NCBI GenBank assembly: GCA_963580455.1
Contig: OY756967.1
Span: 21,994,022-22,058,021 of the forward strand
Reading direction: 5' to 3'
Origin: Euonymus europaeus
Taxonomy: Eukaryota; Streptophyta; Magnoliopsida; Celastrales; Celastraceae
Length of the DNA: 64,000 bases
Each line of letters starts with the position of its first letter. Positions within the stretch are counted from its first letter, which is position 1. The translations under genes were made by a program, and so were the position numbers. Of the stretch, positions 47,526-62,793 are shown piece after piece. The notes beneath the pieces were generated by a model. The model was not told the DNA's origin. It made no database searches and saw only the letters and a program-made list of their open reading frames with translations.

Positions 47526-48020
47526 TCATATCTTTTCAAGCTTCTCGGCCTTGATCAGGGGATTCGCTCGTGCAATCTGTTCCCGTCCCATCCCCTTGAA
47601 GTCAAATCCGCAGGCATGCTGCTCCGGGTACCTGTGGGTACCACAGAAGACCATCCCACACCTGCACTTGAACCCCGTCAGTCCCACCCGCCGCCGGCAC
47701 GTTGTGCATCGGTTCGCCAGCTTCGTCGCCGCCACTGCAGCCGTCTCATTATCCTTCACCAGCACCGAGACCGTCTGGTTCACCGCAACTTGCGGCAGAT
47801 CAACGGCTAGCGAAGAAGACGAGTCAGAGGCCGGCGATGCCGAGGTTGAAGTGGAGATAAAGGTTTGATTAAGGGCTAGCTTCACGTTGGAAGATTGTTG
47901 CTCCTTTAGTTGGAGATCGCGACAGCATTTAGAGCAGAGGTTTTCCGTCGCTGGGTTACCAAAGAAGCCGCAGTTGTTGACGCATAGTTTCGGTGCCTGT
48001 TGTCGGTGCTCTTCTGCCAT
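47526..48020 (-). CDS. A20/AN1 zinc-finger stress-associated protein (SAP)
   Basis: Intronless coding region, 164 residues. SAPs are small proteins linked to abiotic stress tolerance, some with ubiquitin binding or E3 activity. The A20 finger has CVNNCGFFGNPATENLCSKC near 14-33. A Ser/Thr-rich linker follows, then an AN1 finger with CTTCRRRVGLTGFKCRCG, FCGTHRYPEQHAC and the FDFKGMGREQIARANP tail. All zinc ligands are visible. The ATG at 48020 is chosen; the frame continues upstream only through non-ATG codons. A leader intron is likely, with acceptor TTGTACAG near 48050 and donor TTTCAG|GTAATT near 48206. By neighbourhood it corresponds to SAP3 of Arabidopsis. Confidence 0.95.
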   Translation of the reverse strand: MAEEHRQQAPKLCVNNCGFFGNPATENLCSKCCRDLQLKEQQSSNVKLALNQTFISTSTSASPASDSSSSLAVDLPQVAVNQTVSVLVKDNETAAVAATKLANRCTTCRRRVGLTGFKCRCGMVFCGTHRYPEQHACGFDFKGMGREQIARANPLIKAEKLEKI

Positions 48021-48205
48021 TTCTCTCTTTAGATGAATCAAAGCCTTAGCTGTACAATTTCAAGGATCGATATCAGAAAATTAAAAGGGAAGCATCAGAT
48101 CCATAAACAAAATGGCCTTAAAAGAATTCCTAGCTAACAATCTAAAGCGATCCATCACAAATTCACAATTATAATAAAATTCTCTTAGCATAGAAAGAAA
48201 ATTAC

Positions 48206-48440
48206 CTGAAATCGTTGATGATTTGTGAAAAGAAAAAGGAATCGGAAGGATCAGTATTTCTTTGTAGAAGGAAATCCAAAAACCAGAGAAGGAATTAATT
48301 GGATGGGAATGGGAAGGGAACACAGAAAAACAGATTAGAAAAGCATCTTCACATAAAAGGAAAGGCTTTAGGATTCCTAATCCCCCTGGCCCTGGTTGAA
48401 GATTCCGCACACCTTCTCCCTCTTTTTCCTTTCCTTTTCT
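48206..48440 (-). promoter_or_regulatory. probable first non-coding exon and promoter side of the SAP gene
   Basis: Minus-strand donor CGATTTCAG|GTAATTTTC at about 48206 marks the 3' edge of a non-coding exon. Pyrimidine-rich runs (CTCTCTCTTTCTCTCTC) near 48490-48510 lie on the promoter side. The exact start is unknown. Confidence 0.45.
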
Positions 48441-48559
48441 GCCAAAACAAACGCATCTCTCAGTCTCATCTATTCACGCCTTAAATAAAACCCCTCTCTC
48501 TTTCTCTCTCATGCATTATAGCCATCAAAATCGTGTTGAAGCCGTTTAAGCTACGTTTC

Positions 48560-48897
48560 TTTTATGATATTTTAAAAATGGTGAAAGCCAATTTGGACCA
48601 TTTCTTGAGACTCGTCTGACTTTCTCAAACAACACGGTGAATGTACGGTGCAGACGAGTTGATGTTAAATGTCGACTGTGCACCCTTATCTTCGGTTTGG
48701 GGTCGAGAAACCGAAACCCGTCTGCCAGTTCCCTGCCCTGGGAGTCACTGACAGATGTAAGTCGCAGGATGTGCAGCCTTACGGTAGGGACCACCTGCCG
48801 CTTCAGAAGTGGTCGAATGCCTCTACGAGGGTTCGAACTCACAACCTCCACTTCCCCCGTTAAGGGTTTTGACAAGGTGGGTACCGCTCAGCCATTA
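48560..48897 (-). mobile_element. tRNA-derived SINE
   Basis: On the minus strand the unit starts ATGGCTGAGCGGTACC, a good RNA polymerase III A box (48884-48894). It has GAGTTCGAACCC, a good B box, about 54 bases later (48829-48841). It then runs about 280 bases, ending in a weak A/T-rich tail near 48560-48580. The box spacing and length are right for a SINE and too long for a tRNA gene; the head does not fold into a full tRNA cloverleaf that I can see. No clear target duplication. Confidence 0.7.
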
Positions 48898-49303
48898 TCT
48901 TCATACGTGGGCTCGTAAAAATCTGTTAATGCCTAAAATTAGTGGAATGGGTTGGATTACGAGATACATTATTCAATGATTTGGATGTATATATCACGTG
49001 CGCCTTCGAATACATATATCATGTAGCACATACAATTATATAATTGATATCAATATGTGATCTATTTTATTTTTGATTTGACATTATTTTTATTATGTGA
49101 AAATACATTCGGATTATAAAATAATTCCTTAAGGGGAATTAGAGCAAAAGAAGTAAAATGATTTGGGGAGTATTAATTACATATAATCATATTTCTCCCA
49201 TAACATTACACATAATATTCTTTGTCTGGTTTTCCTCCGCCACGTGAGAGTTCTTTATCAATATATCTCCTAAAGCTAAGCCTATTTATAAAAATAAAAA
49301 AAT

Positions 49304-50417
49304 GATAAGTATCGAAAAAGCCCCTGACATTTGCGTTTTGGGTCATTTTGGCCCCTAAAATTTTTTCGGGCCAAAATGACCTCGAAACTTACAATAATGG
49401 GTCACGTTAGCCCCTCAAGTCAATTTTTGTTAAATATGACTGAAGTGTAATTTTTTTTAAAAAAAAAAGAGAATTTCAATCAACACAAGAGTGACACATG
49501 TCCATTAATGAAGCAATTTTTATCAGTTTAGAAATGAGACAAATGAGCCCTTGCACTCTGAAAAATGGGACAAATGATCCCCTTTACCTTGAAAAATGGG
49601 TCAAGTAAATCTCCAAAATTATATAAAATTGTTCAATAACAACATTCCAAACCTATTCAAAAACATTACAGATGAAGCGAACATTGCACCATTATTAGTA
49701 TGATTCTTTGACAAATTAAAAGTCGTCGCAAGTGTCCTTTTGACAGCACCGTTTTGAAAATTAAGCTCCCTTACTTTTGTTGTTCAAGTCATTCACACAC
49801 CTTCAATCATAATGATGAAAGTGCTGGAATTCATGGTGTATAAATTTACGCCACAGCAATGCTTTTGGAAACTAATTAAATCACCCAAAGTTACACATAC
49901 CTGAAGTGAATAATTTGGTGGTACATTTTCGACAGAATGCTGCTTTAGTTTTGTAACAGTTTATCCCTGGAAGCAATGATATTATCAACATCAATAAAAC
50001 CTATTTCATATTACAACAACCAACAACATTCAATAAGGTTCGAAATTCACATAGCAGGAACAACAGTTCTGATATCAATTCAATTTTTCAATAGGTTGGA
50101 AATGTTGTTATTGAACCATTTTATATAACTTTGGGAGTTTACTTAGCCCATTTTTCAAGGTATAGGGACTATTTGCTACATTTCTAAACAGTTAAAAACT
50201 ACCCCATTAATGGACATGTGTCACTCTTGTGTTAATTGAAATCCACGTGAACTTTTTTTTTAAAAAAAATTACACGTCAGCCATATTTAACAAAAAATGA
50301 CTTGAGGGGCTAACGTGACCTATTTTTGTAAGTTGAGGAGTCATTTTGGCCCAGAAAAAAATTTAGGGATCAAAATGACCCAAAACACAAAGTTTGGGAG
50401 CTTTTTCGATACTTATC
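49304..50417. mobile_element. 1.1 kb element with ~350-bp terminal inverted repeats
   Basis: The left end reads GATAAGTATCGAAAAAGC and the right end is its reverse complement GCTTTTTCGATACTTATC. Similarity continues inward for about 350 bases: TTTTGGGTCATTTTG, GGTCACGTTAGCCCCTCAAG, CACAAGAGTGACACATGTCC. About 400 bases of unrelated sequence lie between the arms. No coding capacity. Long inverted arms suggest a Mutator-like (MULE) or foldback non-autonomous transposon. A 9-base target duplication is not evident. Confidence 0.8.
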
Positions 50418-50744
50418 CTACAAAAACATTAGACAAATCATATTTTTATTTATAAAATCAATTGTTTGTGGACTGTCCGAAACTGAAAAAATCTGTCCAA
50501 CTTACCAAAATAGATCAATTTTAAAACTTCAAGGTTACTGAAACTGAAACGAAAATGACCTATCTATTAGTGACAACATGTTACCTTAATCCATTAGCTT
50601 CCATATGACAATGGAAGCTGCGAAACTAAATGCAGTTTACTACCATGTAAATAACTCACTTTCATCCCTAATCATGCGTAGCCATTTTGCTGTGACTCTG
50701 TTCGTCGTAGTAATCAGTGCGGCGTGCAGTCAGATTGCAGAATA

Positions 50745-53674
50745 CTACAAACAGTTAGCAACACCAACAATATAGGCACTCCATGCATCCTCTTGTGGAA
50801 AACTTTTCACCTCGTCGTACTTCACGTTCTTACTGACCCCAAACCCTTCTGTACTCTTCAGTTTCTCGGTGTCTGGCATTTGGCGAAGCCAAAAGTGGAC
50901 AGATTGAAATCCAGCTTCCTCTAAGCAGTCTTTGATCTCAGGCAATGACCACCTAAGCACGAAATACACACATTATATTCAAGTTTAAAGAATCGCATGA
51001 AAAAGGAGGACATATTGGCGACTACAGCATAAAGTCTGTGTCCCCTGCATCATTTGAAGAAAACTGAGAACACTTACAGCCTCCAGCTGTATGAAAATGC
51101 ATGGCGAAGTTTTTTCTTCTGCTTCTGGAGATGAAAGTGGAGACTAATCCTTGTTTTACGCTCAATGATGTCAAATTCAGCTTGCTCCCAAACATACTGC
51201 ACACATTGGAAATTCACATAACGTCAGTCGATGTTTCTGCGCATGGAAGCTAGAATTGTAACACACCATTCGAGAGTGTTCCTCCTATTAATGACATCAT
51301 GCTGAAGGGAGGTTAGATCTCGATTTATCTTCTCAGATGAGTATTATAGCTTGATTATGCTGAATGAGCTACATTTCCAAATTTTGGGAAGAAGTAGTCC
51401 AAAGCTATTAAGCTAATCAGAGAAAGCAATATGAAATTAAAGAACCAAAAATATCGGGAAGGAAAATATGGATACAACAGCTGTTGGGTTGATGGAATAA
51501 ATACAGGACTATATGAAAAGAACGTAACTCAGGTAGATATAACATAATTAACTTTCAGATGAATGTACTTTCATGTGAGGAAAAATTTCTTCCGAGCAAC
51601 ATATTTTCATTTGATAAATGAACGTGTATTGGAAGATACAAATAAAACTGAGGCTATCTAAACAAACTGAAGAGAACAGGATTAGTGTTTATCCTTCATT
51701 GAGTATATCCCTATCTGCATTGCCAGACCAAATATTTCTTCCCAACAGTCAATTAATGTTATGCATGTGTAGAGAATGTTTCCTGTTGAGCCATGTATCG
51801 ATTCATTTACTTTGGTCACATAAGTTTAAATGAATTCTGAAACTAAGTAACCAAGCCCATACTGTCAAACAATCTTTAACCAACATTGCAAACTGTCACA
51901 ACAAATCATTGCAGAAAGATATGTACCGTAAAATTGGCAAATCTCCTTTGAAGTCGTAGTTTTCTCTCCGACGATGTGCCACCATACAAATCCATCACGA
52001 AAATTCCACCCTTCTTAGACAAGGCATCAAGAGCATGCTTAAAATACAACACCAATTCTGCTCTCTTGTGAAGACAACAACAGCTATAGTTAAAAGCACA
52101 CACGATGTCTCTTGCAGGCAGTGGAATGTGCTTCATGCACTTGTTGACAACAGATGCAGCATAGGCAACTTGCATGGTAGATTCCAGGTTATCATTTTGC
52201 AAACTGTCTTTACTCTCTTCCAATTTGACGTCTCCTATTAGTTTCTGGGGATCAAATGCGATCAGTTTGGCCTCGATGGGGTGCAAAACATTTCCATGAA
52301 AGAGAGATATCCTGGAATACCCATCAGCCCCAACTCTATTTATGTTGTTTTCCATACACCAATTTAGTGCTTCAAGGTCCAAATCTAATCCTACAGCAGT
52401 TCGTCTTGAGTCACTTCGGAGCCATTCTGTACTGTGATAAACAAAATATTAGATTTAACCAGATGCATGCTCCTGCCTGTGCCCAGGACTGCAATCAGAA
52501 TGAAGCTTAGCCATTGTCTGAATTATGTAAAGGACATAAATTTGTTCATTACTGAAACTCAATTCTGTAGAAAGCAGTGTAGCAATATGTTCATGATTTA
52601 TGACAGTTATAAGGTAAACTAAATTGCAATATTTTTATGTAAAAAATATCTCATCCAGTCAATTGTTAAGTTACCAACTAATTATCAAAACCATTATTCA
52701 ATTTCCTCCGTTGATGGGAGAACTCGCAACAAGCAAGCCGTAAAGGAATATACTCAATGCAACTATCATTTGATACAATCAAAGACAGTGAGGGAAAGGA
52801 TTGATTGGATAGTCATAACATAAATTATAACAACCCCGAATTACTCTAATGTGTAGGATCCCTTAAAAAAAATCAACCAATAAGCAGTTAATGCATCTTC
52901 CTCATGTATTACACCTTTTTTTTAATCATCTTCACCTTATTCTAAATATCAACATAAAGAATGGCGTTTCCCAGTGGCAAATGCTCAGCATTCTGACGTT
53001 TAAACATCAGATGATATCTTTAGACTTCACATTAAAGCTAAATTTTACCTAAGAAGGGCAGTGCCACAGAAATCTTCCTGGAAATGGAGAGGCATCCTCC
53101 CACCTACATACATCAAAAAGAACTTCTGCAAGTAGCTTATGTCTCCTTTTGGCGACTGCATTGCAGCAAAAGATCCACAAAATTTCCAATTAAGAGGAAC
53201 CAGAGATACATTTTAGAAAACAATAAATAGTAAATTCTTACACATTATCTAAACTAAATTCATTTAGTTGGGTTCGCCTTCTACTTTTAACTGCTAATTT
53301 CTTACAGTTAAAAAAATAAAAAGAAAGGGATAATTGAATTTCCTCACATCCCAACCATCCGGCTAACCAAACGGAAGAACGAGAAAGCAATTGCTTAAAT
53401 TGCTGACCTGTACGGATTGCTGATAGAGAAGGAACTTGGAGGGCATATTGGTTGATGATGGATTTTGGTCGCTTATCTCCCCATCTTCAGACTCATCGTC
53501 AACTTCTTCTTCTTCTTCTTCGGAGGCTCCTTCTTCTTCTTCTTCGTCAGACAGAGAAGAGGGGAGTGGGTTGGATGGATAAGTGTCGCCTTCTGCGTCG
53601 AAGTAAGAGGCTCCTCCTCCTCGGCGAGAGCCTCTATGTTGTTCGTGCCTGTGTTTCTTTTCCTTCTTTCCCAT
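50745..53674 (-). CDS. SAM-dependent methyltransferase (class I fold)
   Basis: Exons 53674-53408, 53155-53049, 52431-51927, 51196-51078 and 50952-50745 give 401 residues. The first 90 residues are charged: a basic KKEKKHRHEQHR start and a long Asp/Glu-rich run (a likely disordered nuclear-type tail). The fold begins at about 90 with SPKGDISYLQKF. FQEDFCGTALL, the SAM-binding motif I, is followed by TAVGLDLDLEALNW (acidic residue of motif II). Later come DIVCAFNYSCCCLHKR (motif IV region) and GGIFVMDLYGG. The C-terminal part ends WSAYIVGVANCL. Substrate unknown. From memory it corresponds to Arabidopsis At2g27590, next to SKD1 there too. Confidence 0.92.
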
Positions 53675-55184
53675 TTTCCCCCGTCTGCTTCTCCGCCGCC
53701 CTCGAACAGAACTCTCAGTCCTTTCTATTTCGCTTAAGCAACGGCTGCAAATTAAAAATCAATTAAAGATAAACATTAGGCTTCGTTTGGTCTCACAGTA
53801 AAACCTATATTTTTTTAAATAGGGGAATAAACTCAAAATAAAATATTGTTATCCTATATAAAATTAGTTGTTGTCTAAATTAATATATAATTGAATCATA
53901 ATAAAATATATTATTGTATAATATTGTTAATAGTATTTATCTTTTTCTCTCACTTTATCGAGTGAAAGGGTGATGATATTTTTTTGTCATTTAAAATGGT
54001 ATCACTTATTTAAAGCATTTAATATAAAATAAAAATGCATTAAAAATATTTGTATATCAAACGGCTTGAATTATATTATCCTGATTTTTTTTAAATCCAA
54101 ACAACTTATAATATTAAATATATAATTTTATACTATACCTACTTTATTCTCCTCTCCAAATGCAACCTTATATTTCTTTATGGTTCGACCCTTATATTTC
54201 TATTGATTTTATAAGGGTTCATTAATTTTCCCTCATTTTGAATCTATTTATTTGTTATATATATTTCTTTTTCTAATCCGTTTGGTAGAGCATGTACTCA
54301 TTTTTTCCACTAAGAGCAAGTGCAATGGGACATTTGATAGTGATATTGGATTTTTGGAGTGTATAGAAAGAGTGATTTGGAAAAATTGTATTAAAAAATG
54401 TGTAAAATGATAGAAAAAAATGAAATATGGTAGAAAAGTATAAGAAAAATGGTGTTGATGCTTGATAATTAGAATATTTGTGAGTGAAAATTTTAAAAAA
54501 ATTGTTGATATGACTATATTAGGAGTCATGTTTTGCTGTAATAAAAGTGAGCCGCGCTGAAAAATTTGAAGAGACTACCATTGAAGATGCTAGGAGCTTA
54601 TACATTCTATCCACCCATGTCAACAGGCACACAGAAAAAATTCATTCAATTTATCTTATTATCTCTATCTATCACACGCATTGAATCTCTTATCTCTTAA
54701 AATATATGTCAATTTTTTTTAAATATATATATATATATATATTCGAACTTAATGTGTAAAAATTTTCTCTAAAAATATTCATATTCGAAATCTTTTATTT
54801 TATTATTAAATTATTTTATATATTATTAATAATGAATTGATAATTTATATGTTATTAAAATTTATACTCTATAAATACACTGATAAGTTATTAAAATTTA
54901 ACCTTTCAAATAACGGACATAAAAATTTCCAATTTCAAACAAACACAGCATAGACTTCCTTGCCTTTCCCCGTCTCTCAATTCCTTTTCGTTCATTCTCC
55001 CTCTCAACTTTCCTTTCCTTAATCTGCAGTTTCTCGACGAAATTAGGATTAGGGTTTCTTATGAATCGCGTTATGATGAATCAATCTGAGTTCCAGTTCT
55101 GGGGTTTGTAATATTGTGCTCTAGATAAAGCGATTTCCTCATGCGATCTCCTTGTTGACTAAAACATACGACGAGCTAACAGAG
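53675..55184. other. bidirectional spacer between the methyltransferase and SKD1
   Basis: Divergent promoters of the two genes. The middle is very AT-rich with transposon debris (CTTCGTTTGGTCTCACAG near 53781, and the MITE below). The SKD1 leader is CT-rich (about 54955-55030) and contains an ATG near 55062 that ends quickly. Confidence 0.5.
54311..54600. mobile_element. PIF/Harbinger (Tourist-like) MITE
   Basis: Left end TAAGAGCAAGTGCAATGG and right end CCATTGAAGATGCTAGGAGC-TTA are imperfect inverted copies of the common plant GAGCAxxxCCAATGG terminus, with TAA/TTA at the tips. About 290 bases, AT-rich, non-coding. Confidence 0.65.
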
Positions 55185-58953
<3,769 letters not shown>

Positions 58954-60180
58954 ATATTTTGGTGGATGATAACGCAACCATCCATTCTTGTTGTGAGGGC
59001 AACAACTATGAGTTGTATTTTATTTGACACAGCTGGATTCAGTGATTTGCATCCTTTTTATTCAACTTATTCAAATGGGAAAGGTGACTTGACTTCGCTT
59101 TTTCTGTATTCGGAAGGAACTTTTATCTCAAACACTCATTGTATTGCTTGTTTGAAATTGTGTAAAGAAGAATTTGAACATGATAATGCATATTTGGTAC
59201 TCAGTTGCTTGCATTGTCTGGGTTCTTGCTCGACTAATCATGTTTTTCAAGCGTCTCAGGAACATTGTGGTGCTTCTGCATGTGTGTGAATAATATGATC
59301 TTTTCTTTCCAGGACGGGAGCGTACTTTTGTACCTAGTCTGCGCTCTGAACTGCAATTTTGCAACTGGACTTGACTGCCAAACAAATTTTGACATTTAGC
59401 TAAATGGCCAATACGTGAACCCAAAAATAGGCATATAGAACTGGCGTAATTGAATAAGCATAACCTTGTGTTGAATATTTCCGAGTTCCAATATAAGAAA
59501 TGAAAATCAAGTTCTTTTCAAGCCTGGGATGAGGACTCGTAACTTGAGAGTAAAATATAAACCGGCTATCTATGAGAAGGCATGTCCATCCAAAAACATA
59601 TCTCTGCTCATGACTGTGTATGTATGTTTTTACTTGAACAAAGCCGGAACTTAGATGCCGCTGCTACTTGAGCTTGATGTTTTATAGAACAACCATTCAG
59701 TTGTAACATCAACAGACTTTCTTCATTTTGACACTGCACTCACACTTTGTGCCACTGCATACTAGGCCTCCTCTTGCAAATCATGGGAGTTGACAAAGTT
59801 TTGACCTATTCCTTCTTCATGAGCTCAATAGCTTCGCTTCATGGAGCTATTATCGACAAGAAGGTAGGGAGATATGGGAATGAGCTCTCTTCTTTGTTAA
59901 CTTCCATATAAAACCAGTTCAGTACCTGTCACAGATCTGGACTATATGCTTGTATGGCAATGCAGCATCATAACAGAACTTGTATCTACCAACTTCATTT
60001 TTACTCGGCATTTTGAAGCACTACATTGTCTACATGGGGGAGCACTCTCATCCAAATTCAGAATTTGTGATAGATAGAATGGCCTTCACATAATGTGGAT
60101 TTTTTTTTTGCCTTGAGATGGTCTTGCTGACGACCAGCATACAATGAACTTTCATGTGGAACCCGTCACTAACCATAATG
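58954..60180. other. 3'-to-3' spacer between SKD1 and the second PPR gene
   Basis: Holds the 3' UTRs of two convergent genes. The PPR frame has no further exon here. No supported gene. Confidence 0.5.
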
Positions 60181-62793
60181 TTACCAGTAGTCCCCACAAG
60201 AGCATAACCCTTCCTTAAAGTGATGGAATCGATTTGAATCCCTGACAACAATATACCTCCCTTCAATCATCGATATTAGCTTGATAACACCGTGACAGTC
60301 TCCACAGACCCTGAGGTTCTTAACAATCTGAAGAGGGGTCCCTGGAGGTGTAGCAATCAATCCAAAAGCAATTGCCAGTCTCTCGCTGTGATGAGAAAGA
60401 ATAGTCTCCTTGTGTTCCTCCTCAACATCCTGAAGGACATAGTTTGTGTCAGGCTGATAACCGGCATCTTTCAATCTGCTAGTTAACTCTTCAAGTTTCG
60501 AGTAGATTTGATCTGACTGAGGATGTGAAAGATCACCCGCCAAAAAGGAATGGGTCTTGTTTTTAACCTCAATCCAGCTGTACCCAGCTTCTTTTTTCAC
60601 TTTTCTCTGATTCATCAATTTCCTCACTTGGGCCTTCCCTTGCCAATCTCCTGCTGCAGCGTAAATATTGGATAGAAGAACATATGCAGCTGAGTCTTGG
60701 GGCTGATATGATAGCAGTTTTTCTGCTACAAATTTACCCAACTCTAAATTGCGATGAACATGGCAGGCAGCCAAAAGAGAGAGCCACACATTTGCACCGG
60801 CAGGAAAAGACATCCCATTTATGACGTCCATGGCTTTTTCAAGCATTCCAGCCCTACTATATAAATCAACCATGCAGGAATAAATCTCCATTGTTGGCTC
60901 AATCTGCTTATCCTTCACCATCATATTGAAGTACATTTGCCCTTCATCGACTAGTCCAGCGTGAGTGCAGGCAGATATGACACCAATGAAAGTTACAACA
61001 TCCATTTCTAAGTTCTGTCTTTGCATGTCCTTGAATACCTTAAGGGACATCTTCCCTTGACCGTGCTGTGCATAACCAAAAATCATTGAATTCCAGGAAA
61101 CAAGGTCTCTGTCCCCTTGCCTCTGAAAAACTTCATTGGCACTCTCGATATTCCCCCTCTTTGCGTACATGGTAACAAGAGCACTACTGACACAAAAATT
61201 GTTATTTAGCCGTAATTTTATTGAGCACGCATGAAACAGTTTTCCTTGGTCTACAGCTGCTGTTGATGCAGAACAAGCATTTATGACACTAGAGAATGTA
61301 AACTCATTAGGTTTGACCTTTTCCCTCATCAACTGGATGAATGTCTTAACAGCATGCTCGGTGTCTCCTATTTGAGCAAATCCAGCTACCATTGCAGACC
61401 ATGCAACAATGTCCTTCTCACCAATATGTTCAAAAACTTTCGCAGCTTCATCAATATACCCTAATTTGACATAAGCATCTAAAAGAGCAGTTCCAACTAA
61501 CGGCGACCTCTTGTAATTACTTTTGATGACCTGCACATGTATTTGGAATGGAGAAATAGCAGGTTGAGCTGCAAGGATGGTAGAATAAGTAAAATCGTTA
61601 GGTCGGATACCTTCTCTGCTCATTTGACAAAACAAGAGAGCTGCTTTTTCAGCCCCACCATTGTGCACGTATCCACTTATCATGGCAGTCCATGACACCA
61701 CATTTCGAGTTTCATACATCATGGAAAACAGTTTAAAAGCATCGTCTATTTCATTGCACTTACAGTAGGCTACCATGAGTGTCGTTCTAATATTGCGATC
61801 AAATTCAAAACCATTCCGTAACACCTGACTGTGGAGTTGCCTTGCAAAGCCCATTTCTTTAATGTTAGCGCATATTTTAATAACAGATGCAAAAGTCATC
61901 TGCGTAAGCTTTATGCCAGCAAGTCTCATGCAGTAAAACATGTCCAAAGCTTCCAAATCAAGCCCATTTGTTACATAACCAGTAATCAAACCATTCCATG
62001 TAACAGCATCTCTATCCAACATTCCATCAAAAACAGTTGTAGCATCTCCAACCATTCCCGACTTCAAATACATGTTAATTAAAGAATTGCAAACGGACCT
62101 AGTTGCTTTAAACCCGTTCTTTACTACCATGGCATGAAGTCGAACACCGTGTTCAACCATCCCTTTGTCTGCTAAAGCTCCAAGAACAGCGGCATATGTG
62201 AAGGGGTTAGGCTTAATACCGTCCATTTGCATTATATCGAACAATTCTAATACCATGCCACTCATTCCATTCTGCACATAACCTGCGAGTAATGAAGTCC
62301 ATGTCACGACATTTCTCTCCCTCATTTCATCAAAAACTCTCCTTCCATCCTCAACACTCTCCTTCTTCATATACATGCCAACGAGAGAAGTGCCGACACT
62401 AACATCCTCAATGACGCCACATTTTACGCAATAACAATGCATTTGTCTACCAACAGTGCACTGATCAAACAAGTAGCCACAGACCTTCAAAATACAAGAA
62501 ATGGTCGAGTGTTCAACAACCAAACCCAATTGTCGAATGGTCAAAAAGATGTTAATAGCTTCGTTATTGCGGCTATCACGAGAGAGGTCAAAAAGCAAGT
62601 GATTGTACTGGGACATGTTTTCCTGAGAACTTCTGTCGAACAGGTCATGTGCAGACTGAGTGGCGATTCGGAGAGCTCCAGTCCATTGAGAGAGAGGTGG
62701 ACAAGTGCGGTTTGGAAGACAAAGCGATGGTCTTTTGAGTATATTCGGAGTTTGGGGTTTTCTTATAGCTCTGAAGGAAAGGTGTAGAGTCAT
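60181..62793 (-). CDS. PLS-class DYW pentatricopeptide repeat protein (At2g27610-like)
   Basis: Intronless, 870 residues. Predicted organelle RNA-editing factor. The N-terminus is Ser/Arg-rich and low in acidic residues, as in a transit peptide. PLS repeats run from about residue 60 to 700, with many WNSMI/WTAMI-type S motifs. E motifs follow (AYVLLSNIYAAAGDW), then a DYW domain with HHSERLAIAFGL, CGDCHGVIK and C-terminal CSCGDYW. Catalytic HxE and zinc ligands are present. The length and the place beside SKD1 match, from memory, Arabidopsis At2g27610 (PCMP-H60, about 868 residues). It is convergent with SKD1. Confidence 0.95.
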   Translation of the reverse strand: MTLHLSFRAIRKPQTPNILKRPSLCLPNRTCPPLSQWTGALRIATQSAHDLFDRSSQENMSQYNHLLFDLSRDSRNNEAINIFLTIRQLGLVVEHSTISCILKVCGYLFDQCTVGRQMHCYCVKCGVIEDVSVGTSLVGMYMKKESVEDGRRVFDEMRERNVVTWTSLLAGYVQNGMSGMVLELFDIMQMDGIKPNPFTYAAVLGALADKGMVEHGVRLHAMVVKNGFKATRSVCNSLINMYLKSGMVGDATTVFDGMLDRDAVTWNGLITGYVTNGLDLEALDMFYCMRLAGIKLTQMTFASVIKICANIKEMGFARQLHSQVLRNGFEFDRNIRTTLMVAYCKCNEIDDAFKLFSMMYETRNVVSWTAMISGYVHNGGAEKAALLFCQMSREGIRPNDFTYSTILAAQPAISPFQIHVQVIKSNYKRSPLVGTALLDAYVKLGYIDEAAKVFEHIGEKDIVAWSAMVAGFAQIGDTEHAVKTFIQLMREKVKPNEFTFSSVINACSASTAAVDQGKLFHACSIKLRLNNNFCVSSALVTMYAKRGNIESANEVFQRQGDRDLVSWNSMIFGYAQHGQGKMSLKVFKDMQRQNLEMDVVTFIGVISACTHAGLVDEGQMYFNMMVKDKQIEPTMEIYSCMVDLYSRAGMLEKAMDVINGMSFPAGANVWLSLLAACHVHRNLELGKFVAEKLLSYQPQDSAAYVLLSNIYAAAGDWQGKAQVRKLMNQRKVKKEAGYSWIEVKNKTHSFLAGDLSHPQSDQIYSKLEELTSRLKDAGYQPDTNYVLQDVEEEHKETILSHHSERLAIAFGLIATPPGTPLQIVKNLRVCGDCHGVIKLISMIEGRYIVVRDSNRFHHFKEGLCSCGDYW

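Noticed and set aside
48829..48894. Possible tRNA gene (A and B boxes present)
   Set aside because: The boxes are good, but I see no complete acceptor stem or anticodon arm, and the unit continues for about 280 bases as a SINE body.
53452..53766. Leu/Arg- and Phe-rich plus-strand frames
   Set aside because: They are the complement of the Glu-rich (GAA/GAG) run in the first methyltransferase exon.
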